NCBI GenBank assembly: GCA_020026285.1
Contig: JAHHQS010000165.1
Location: forward strand, 1 to 8,095
From: Parabacteroides sp.
GTDB taxonomy: Bacteria; Bacteroidota; Bacteroidia; Bacteroidales; Tannerellaceae
Direction: 5' to 3'
Length of the DNA stretch: 8,095 bases
The translations under genes were made by a program, and so were the position numbers. Of this stretch, positions 4,372 to 8,095 are shown piece after piece. The notes under the pieces are model-generated. The model was given only the letters and a program-made list of their open reading frames with translations, was not told where the DNA came from and made no database searches. Within the stretch, counting starts at the first letter, position 1; each line of letters starts with the position of its first letter.

Positions 4372-7170
4372 CTATTTCATATCTGTTCCATGAACCGGAA
4401 CATTCGCAGGAATCTGATATTTCAATTTCGAGAAATAGAAATTGTTTGTCAGATTCAGACGGGAACACTTCCTGTCGGCTTTTACATAGATATCGGAAGC
4501 ATCATTCCCTTTTGGCTGTGCAAAATAAGAAGTATAAACATTCAGCGCTCCGTTTCTGACATCGACACCCGGATTTCCCGTTCTCTGGAAGTTTGCCTGC
4601 TGGAAGCTGACAATTCCATTATTCACAATTGCACCCAGAACCGGAGAACCCCAGAATGCACTGTTATATAAAATCAGTTTCGCCTTCGGATTGATTGCCT
4701 CTTCCTGATCGCCCATCTTCACATAAGCTCTGACCAGCTCGTGTTTGATATTCGTGTTTACCAGTTCCGAATTGATTCCGACAATTCGGGTGTTTTCATC
4801 GGCATCTTCCACAAACAAGGCAAAAGTACAGCCGTCCGAGCCATGACCAACCATTTCGATTTCACCCGGATATTTTCCCGTGATGGCATCTTTCAGGAAA
4901 TGCACTCCATAAACAGAGCCATATACGAAGTTATTGAAAATGACCTGCTTCTTTACATCGGCAAACTTCAAGGCACTGCAGTAAGACTGGATGAACTTCA
5001 CCGGAACAACGTACGGATAACCTTGCTTTCCTTCCGGCAGACGCTGGGAATAATGCGGATTGAGCTGCATATTGCGGATGATTCCTTGTTCTGCTCCGCC
5101 GCCAACCCATATTCCGGCTCTCAACAGAACGCCGCCAAGCGATTCCACATAATGTCGGCTTGTATTGTAAGTAGCCAGATCGATTCCTTTATCAGCCACG
5201 GCAATGGTCACATTTACCACATAAATATCCGGTCCCTGACCTTGAATCAGGAATGGAGTTCTTCTTGGATTCTCCACATCATAACCATCCGATGCAATGT
5301 TCAGCTGGGCAAAAGTAATTCCCTTGATACCGGATTTTTCTTTCAGCTGAATCAAAGAAGGAGCTTTCTCACCCTTTTCTCCTCCATCATAATTCGTGAA
5401 GATGGCAGTTCCGCCACTCATGGTGTGGTGAGGAATATCCCACGAACCTCTCAGTTCGACACCTGAAGGAATTGTAACCGGCTTCTCAACCAGATAGCGG
5501 CCAGCCGGAAGATACAAAGTTCCGCCACCTTCCGAAGCCAGCTCATTCAAAGCCTTCTGCAACATGCCGGATATATCTTCCTGCGGACGATCATTATTAT
5601 ATCCGGATGCTTTCGGGAAGTCTGCTCTAAACAGACGTGAAGCTGCCGGCTGCGGATGTTTCTCAATTCCTGTTCTGACATCCGAAGGAATCGATTCGAA
5701 TCGATACTTCTTGTCGAAAGTAACATCAACATCGGCCGAAGAAGTATTGTTCTGAATATCGATCTGATTGTTGAAACCGGAATTGACAGCCTTGAACGAT
5801 TTGGTGTTTCTCGTCAGCAACACATGTTTCTGAGGATTCCTGAATGAACATTGCGTACAAAGCACATTTCCATTATTAATTTCCATGGAATAATCCTTGC
5901 TGTTATCAAACTGACAACTCTCGAAAGAAATGACTCCATCACTTCCCTCGCTCAGAATCTTCCCTTTAAAATCGACTCCGTTAAATTGTACGGAAGTCTT
6001 GAAATCCGGATAGAAATAGACGCAGTGATCGTTTTCGCCGGATCTGATCTTCGAATTGGAGACCAATATACCATAAGGATTGACTTCTTCCACATATAAT
6101 CCGTCTGTACAATTCTCGATATTCAATCCATAAAGCTGAGCATTCGGAGCATCCGAAAATCCAGGTTCCTTGCCAATCCACATGCCAATCTTGCAATCCG
6201 CCACATTCAGATGTGAAATATATTCCCAATCCGAACGATGCATTCTGAATCCAACAACATGAGATTTAGTATAATCAGTTATTTCTTTTATAGATGGCGC
6301 ACCTTCCAAACCAGAATCAGCCCAATATTCAGGACGAACTTTTACATTCTCTACACGACCAATATCTGTACATACATGAATTTCCAATCCTTTATTCAAG
6401 ACTGTCATATAACTATCCGTCAGATAATGTAATTCACTTGGTGCTGAATAGAATCCGTTATAAGCATTTACTAAAGTAACTCTTTCAACCGTAACACAAT
6501 CTTCCGAAGTCTGGAACAGAGTCCACGGATAAGGAGTAACCTTATTAATATTCTGTTCCGGATACCAAATAGATAAATTAAGCACTCCTGTTCCCGCATT
6601 CATCTCAATAAATCGGTCTGCCACACTAGTATAGGTCTTACGAAGAATATTGTTATTCTGTCCATCATTCCACCAGCTAGCCACATTCCTGTCACTGTTC
6701 GGAGCATTCTTTCCTACCCTTACTTCCAGAATTGTTCCTTCCACTTTTCCGTTATTCTTTTCAGGATCTATTCTGTCACCTCTCAACTGAACTCCCGGAT
6801 GTAGTTTCAGTACATATTCATATTCAAAATCCTGTTTAGTTTCCGTCTCTCCTTTACGAATGCGGACATTTTTAACACCTTTTGCCGTACTTCGGAACTC
6901 ATAATTGCCTGCTGGGATATAAACGACTCCTCCACCAGCCTGATAAGCCGAATCAATAGCATTCTGAAATGCCTGTCGATTATCAAAACCTTTTTCAGCT
7001 TTTGCTCCAAACCTAGAATCAGTTACAATAAAATCTGAAATTGTCAGATCCTTTGCTTCGTATTTTGTCTTAATACATGTAGATGTATCATTCGATAATA
7101 CATCATGGCATCCAAATAAGATAAAAAATCCGCACCAAAAGAGTACTATTAATTCAATTTCCCATTTCAT
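4372..7170 (-). CDS. double right-handed beta-helix (pectate-lyase-3/GH28-related) lipoprotein
   Basis: This 932-residue protein has two tandem pectate_lyase_3-type beta-helices. The first begins at S-D-F-I-V-T-D-S-R-F-G-A-K (45-57) with the opening motif A-G-G-G-V-V-Y-I-P-A-G-N-Y (78-90) and L-H-P-G-V-Q-L-R-G-D (123-132). The second repeats it at E-G-G-G-T-L-Y-L-P-A-G-R-Y (547-559) and I-P-S-G-V-E-L-R-G-S (567-576). Rungs rich in N, G and V-x-N/F-x-x-C patterns fill the rest. The fold is used by polysaccharide lyases and glycoside hydrolases (PL1, GH28, GH55, GH87 and others); I see no motif fixing the family. A hydrophobic stretch ending L-F-G-C (Cys21) is a good lipobox, though Glu4 and Glu6 before it are unusual. 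It is probably transcribed with the downstream GH97 gene. GC falls from about 45-50% downstream of 6,240 in coding direction to about 28-37% in the 5' third (6,240-7,170). Confidence 0.85.
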   Translation of the reverse strand: MKWEIELIVLFWCGFFILFGCHDVLSNDTSTCIKTKYEAKDLTISDFIVTDSRFGAKAEKGFDNRQAFQNAIDSAYQAGGGVVYIPAGNYEFRSTAKGVKNVRIRKGETETKQDFEYEYVLKLHPGVQLRGDRIDPEKNNGKVEGTILEVRVGKNAPNSDRNVASWWNDGQNNNILRKTYTSVADRFIEMNAGTGVLNLSIWYPEQNINKVTPYPWTLFQTSEDCVTVERVTLVNAYNGFYSAPSELHYLTDSYMTVLNKGLEIHVCTDIGRVENVKVRPEYWADSGLEGAPSIKEITDYTKSHVVGFRMHRSDWEYISHLNVADCKIGMWIGKEPGFSDAPNAQLYGLNIENCTDGLYVEEVNPYGILVSNSKIRSGENDHCVYFYPDFKTSVQFNGVDFKGKILSEGSDGVISFESCQFDNSKDYSMEINNGNVLCTQCSFRNPQKHVLLTRNTKSFKAVNSGFNNQIDIQNNTSSADVDVTFDKKYRFESIPSDVRTGIEKHPQPAASRLFRADFPKASGYNNDRPQEDISGMLQKALNELASEGGGTLYLPAGRYLVEKPVTIPSGVELRGSWDIPHHTMSGGTAIFTNYDGGEKGEKAPSLIQLKEKSGIKGITFAQLNIASDGYDVENPRRTPFLIQGQGPDIYVVNVTIAVADKGIDLATYNTSRHYVESLGGVLLRAGIWVGGGAEQGIIRNMQLNPHYSQRLPEGKQGYPYVVPVKFIQSYCSALKFADVKKQVIFNNFVYGSVYGVHFLKDAITGKYPGEIEMVGHGSDGCTFALFVEDADENTRIVGINSELVNTNIKHELVRAYVKMGDQEEAINPKAKLILYNSAFWGSPVLGAIVNNGIVSFQQANFQRTGNPGVDVRNGALNVYTSYFAQPKGNDASDIYVKADRKCSRLNLTNNFYFSKLKYQIPANVPVHGTDMK

Positions 7171-7226
7171 GATTACATTTAGATTTTTTGATTAGTCAAC
7201 AATATTATATGTATTATATGTATCCT
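7171..7226. other. junction zone between Bacteroidales and Firmicute-like DNA
   Basis: These 56 bases separate the start of the beta-helix gene from the premature end of the ddl fragment. They include a weak minus-strand promoter-like TAATATTG (7207-7200) and a tandem 9-mer repeat. The point where the foreign sequence ends cannot be fixed by eye, but it must lie at or close to this interval, since the ddl homology is still running at about 7,240 and the Bacteroidales gene begins at 7,170. Confidence 0.5.
7204..7221. repeat. two tandem copies of ATTATATGT at the junction
   Basis: ATTATATGT occurs at 7204-7212 and immediately again at 7213-7221. This is low-complexity sequence in a very AT-rich stretch. 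It is noted because it lies at the likely joint, where a short repeat could have promoted recombination or misassembly. Confidence 0.6.
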
Positions 7227-7475
7227 TTATAAAATTATATTTTTTGTATTTAAGTATCCATTTTTCTTATCACTTTTATTGTTTTTTAGTATAAAATTAG
7301 AATAGTATTCTACATTAGTAGCATTTTTCATAATAAAAAAGTTATTTTTATAGATATAAATAGGTATCACATTATAAAGTTTTGTATCAATATTATTTAA
7401 TACCTGCATTGCAGTAATAATTGATATATCGTGTTCTACTACATCTCCACCATACATTACAACAATATTTTTCAT
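7227..7475 (-). pseudogene. ddl: D-alanine-D-alanine ligase, N-terminal fragment only
   Basis: Ddl joins two D-alanines for peptidoglycan precursors in the cytosol and is normally about 300-370 residues long. Only the first 82 residues are present. They are clearly Ddl: M-K-N-I-V-V-M-Y-G-G-D-V-V-E-H-D-I-S-I-I (1-20) carries the GGxxxEHxxS signature, with the Glu that contacts the first D-Ala, followed by T-A-M-Q-V-L (21-26) and the V-I-P-I-Y-I strand. The ATP-grasp domain is missing entirely, and a TAA at 7229-7227 ends the frame just before unrelated sequence. ATG 7475 is preferred to the GTG at 7481 because AGGTGA (7483-7478) is well placed for it. The murF gene ends 6 nt upstream, so the pair was an operon. 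The fragment cannot be functional; a cut by misassembly is more likely than a true pseudogene. Confidence 0.75.
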
Positions 7476-7477
7476 AT

Positions 7478-7483
7478 TCACCT
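7478..7483 (-). promoter_or_regulatory. Shine-Dalgarno site AGGTGA of ddl
   Basis: AGGTGA on the minus strand matches part of the canonical AGGAGGTGATC and overlaps the murF stop codon TAG (7484-7482), implying translational coupling. It decides the ddl start (ATG 7475). The window's Bacteroidales genes show no such site, which supports a different origin for this segment. Confidence 0.6.
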
Positions 7484-8095
7484 ACACACTATAATTACTT
7501 GGCAAATCACTCATTAATAAAATGACTGAATTACTATTTAGCACATTATTAAAATTTTTAATTGCATTATCTATTGTATTGTAAATATAAATTTTTTCTT
7601 TTGGAAAGTTGCTTTTATTTAAGCCATCAAGTATATATTTTGATTGTTTAGTATCAATCAAAATAATTTTATCAGAAACAGTTGAAAGCATTTCGCCCAA
7701 TTTTATATTAACTTGCTTCTCCTCACTTCCTAGTTCAACAAGTCCACTTGCAAGAACAACCTTTTCTTTATCAAATAAATTAAGTACAAATAAAGCCTCA
7801 GTAATACCAATTTCATTACTATTATAGCTGTCATCAATTATAGTTACAGCTCCATTAATTACCTCTAGTCTATGCTGGATATATGGTAATGTGTTAATAG
7901 ATTTTGCAATTTCTTCAATTTTGATACCTAATTTGTAAGCAACAAAGCTTGCTAATAGGATATTTTCGACACAGGATTTACCTAGCAATTTTGTAAAGCA
8001 TTTTGCCTCTTCGTTATTGATTACTATTGTAAATTTAGTTCCTGTTTGTAAATACTCTACATCTTTTACATAGCATTCGTTTGAGAATGTAATAT
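7482..8095 (-). CDS. murF: UDP-N-acetylmuramoyl-tripeptide--D-alanyl-D-alanine ligase, C-terminal part
   Basis: MurF adds D-Ala-D-Ala to the UDP-MurNAc-tripeptide in the cytosol. The frame is open through the window end, so the start lies beyond 8,095. 203 C-terminal residues of a usual ~450 are present, counting the 35 codons between 7,989 and 8,093. Visible landmarks, numbered in this 203-residue fragment, are G-K-S-C-V-E-N-I-L-L-A-S (38-49, the G-x-x-x-x-x-N helix), Q-H-R-L-E-V (73-78), D-D-S-Y-N-S-N (87-93), A-S-G-L-V-E-L-G (115-122) and the end M-S-D-L-P-S-N-Y (194-201). The G-L-V-E-L-G form resembles Gram-positive MurF rather than the G-D-M-x-E-L-G form usual in Bacteroidetes. The composition is very AT-rich. 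It sits directly upstream of ddl. An assignment to Clostridia- or Mollicutes-like Firmicutes is an inference from these traits. Confidence 0.85.
   Translation of the reverse strand, partial: ITFSNECYVKDVEYLQTGTKFTIVINNEEAKCFTKLLGKSCVENILLASFVAYKLGIKIEEIAKSINTLPYIQHRLEVINGAVTIIDDSYNSNEIGITEALFVLNLFDKEKVVLASGLVELGSEEKQVNIKLGEMLSTVSDKIILIDTKQSKYILDGLNKSNFPKEKIYIYNTIDNAIKNFNNVLNSNSVILLMSDLPSNYSV

Noticed and set aside
7200..7207. Minus-strand TAATATTG as the promoter of the beta-helix gene
   Set aside because: It has one mismatch to TAnnTTTG, no -33 TTTG, and lies in the suspect junction zone where AT-rich matches are easy to find by chance.
7609..7827. 72-codon plus-strand frame in the AT-rich end
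   Set aside because: It is antisense to conserved MurF motifs and is a shadow frame.
7227..8095. Vancomycin-resistance (VanG-type) cluster
   Set aside because: A MurF and a ligase side by side raised the idea, but the ligase N-terminus looks like a housekeeping Ddl. No vanX, vanY, vanT or regulator genes are in view, and the specificity-determining region of the ligase is missing.
1..8095. CRISPR array, insertion sequence or integrase
   Set aside because: No regularly spaced repeats, transposase motifs, or terminal inverted repeats with target duplications were seen on either strand.

Overview
The window appears to be a composite. Positions 1 to about 7,200 read as Bacteroidales (gut Bacteroides/Phocaeicola-like) DNA. 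The evidence is a TAnnTTTG-type promoter (TATATTTG, 252-259), genes without recognisable Shine-Dalgarno sites, a GH97-family lipoprotein and a double right-handed beta-helix lipoprotein typical of Bacteroidetes glycan-use loci. Positions of about 7,227-8,095 are much more AT-rich. They carry the C-terminal part of a MurF and the first ~80 residues of a D-Ala-D-Ala ligase with Firmicute-like features, including an AGGTGA Shine-Dalgarno site and a G-L-V-E-L-G motif in MurF. The ligase breaks off where the Bacteroidales gene's upstream region begins. The simplest reading is an assembly chimera; a recent insertion or recombination is the alternative.

Layout. 1-509 has no ordinary gene. It holds a probable promoter (252-259), a short leader with a 14-codon ORF (273-317) whose stop codon lies in the loop of an intrinsic terminator (307-330), a repeated 11-mer (230-240 and 420-430) and a perfect 16-bp palindrome (436-451). 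510-2,270 is a low-GC, compact three-gene + strand cassette: a DUF1653 protein, a predicted PD-(D/E)XK-like nuclease whose start overlaps it by 34 nt, and a phosphoribosyltransferase-like protein 10 nt further on. A strong bidirectional terminator (2,303-2,341) separates this cassette from two convergent minus-strand genes: a 932-residue double beta-helix (pectate-lyase-3 type) lipoprotein (7,170-4,372), then a GH97 glycoside hydrolase (4,277-2,358), probably one transcript. 7,171-7,226 is the junction zone. 7,227-8,095 is the truncated ddl and partial murF.

How the genes may work together. The two minus-strand genes look like a small glycan-degradation pair: both have lipoprotein-like signal peptides and probably act on the same oligo- or polysaccharide. 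The plus-strand trio resembles an accessory conflict or defence module, with a nuclease effector plus a nucleotide/PRPP-fold partner whose PRPP loop lacks the usual acidic pair. That function is inferred from fold-level motifs and gene order only; it is the best candidate here for something undescribed. The murF-ddl pair belongs to peptidoglycan precursor synthesis of another organism and should not be read as part of the Bacteroidales locus until the junction is verified.
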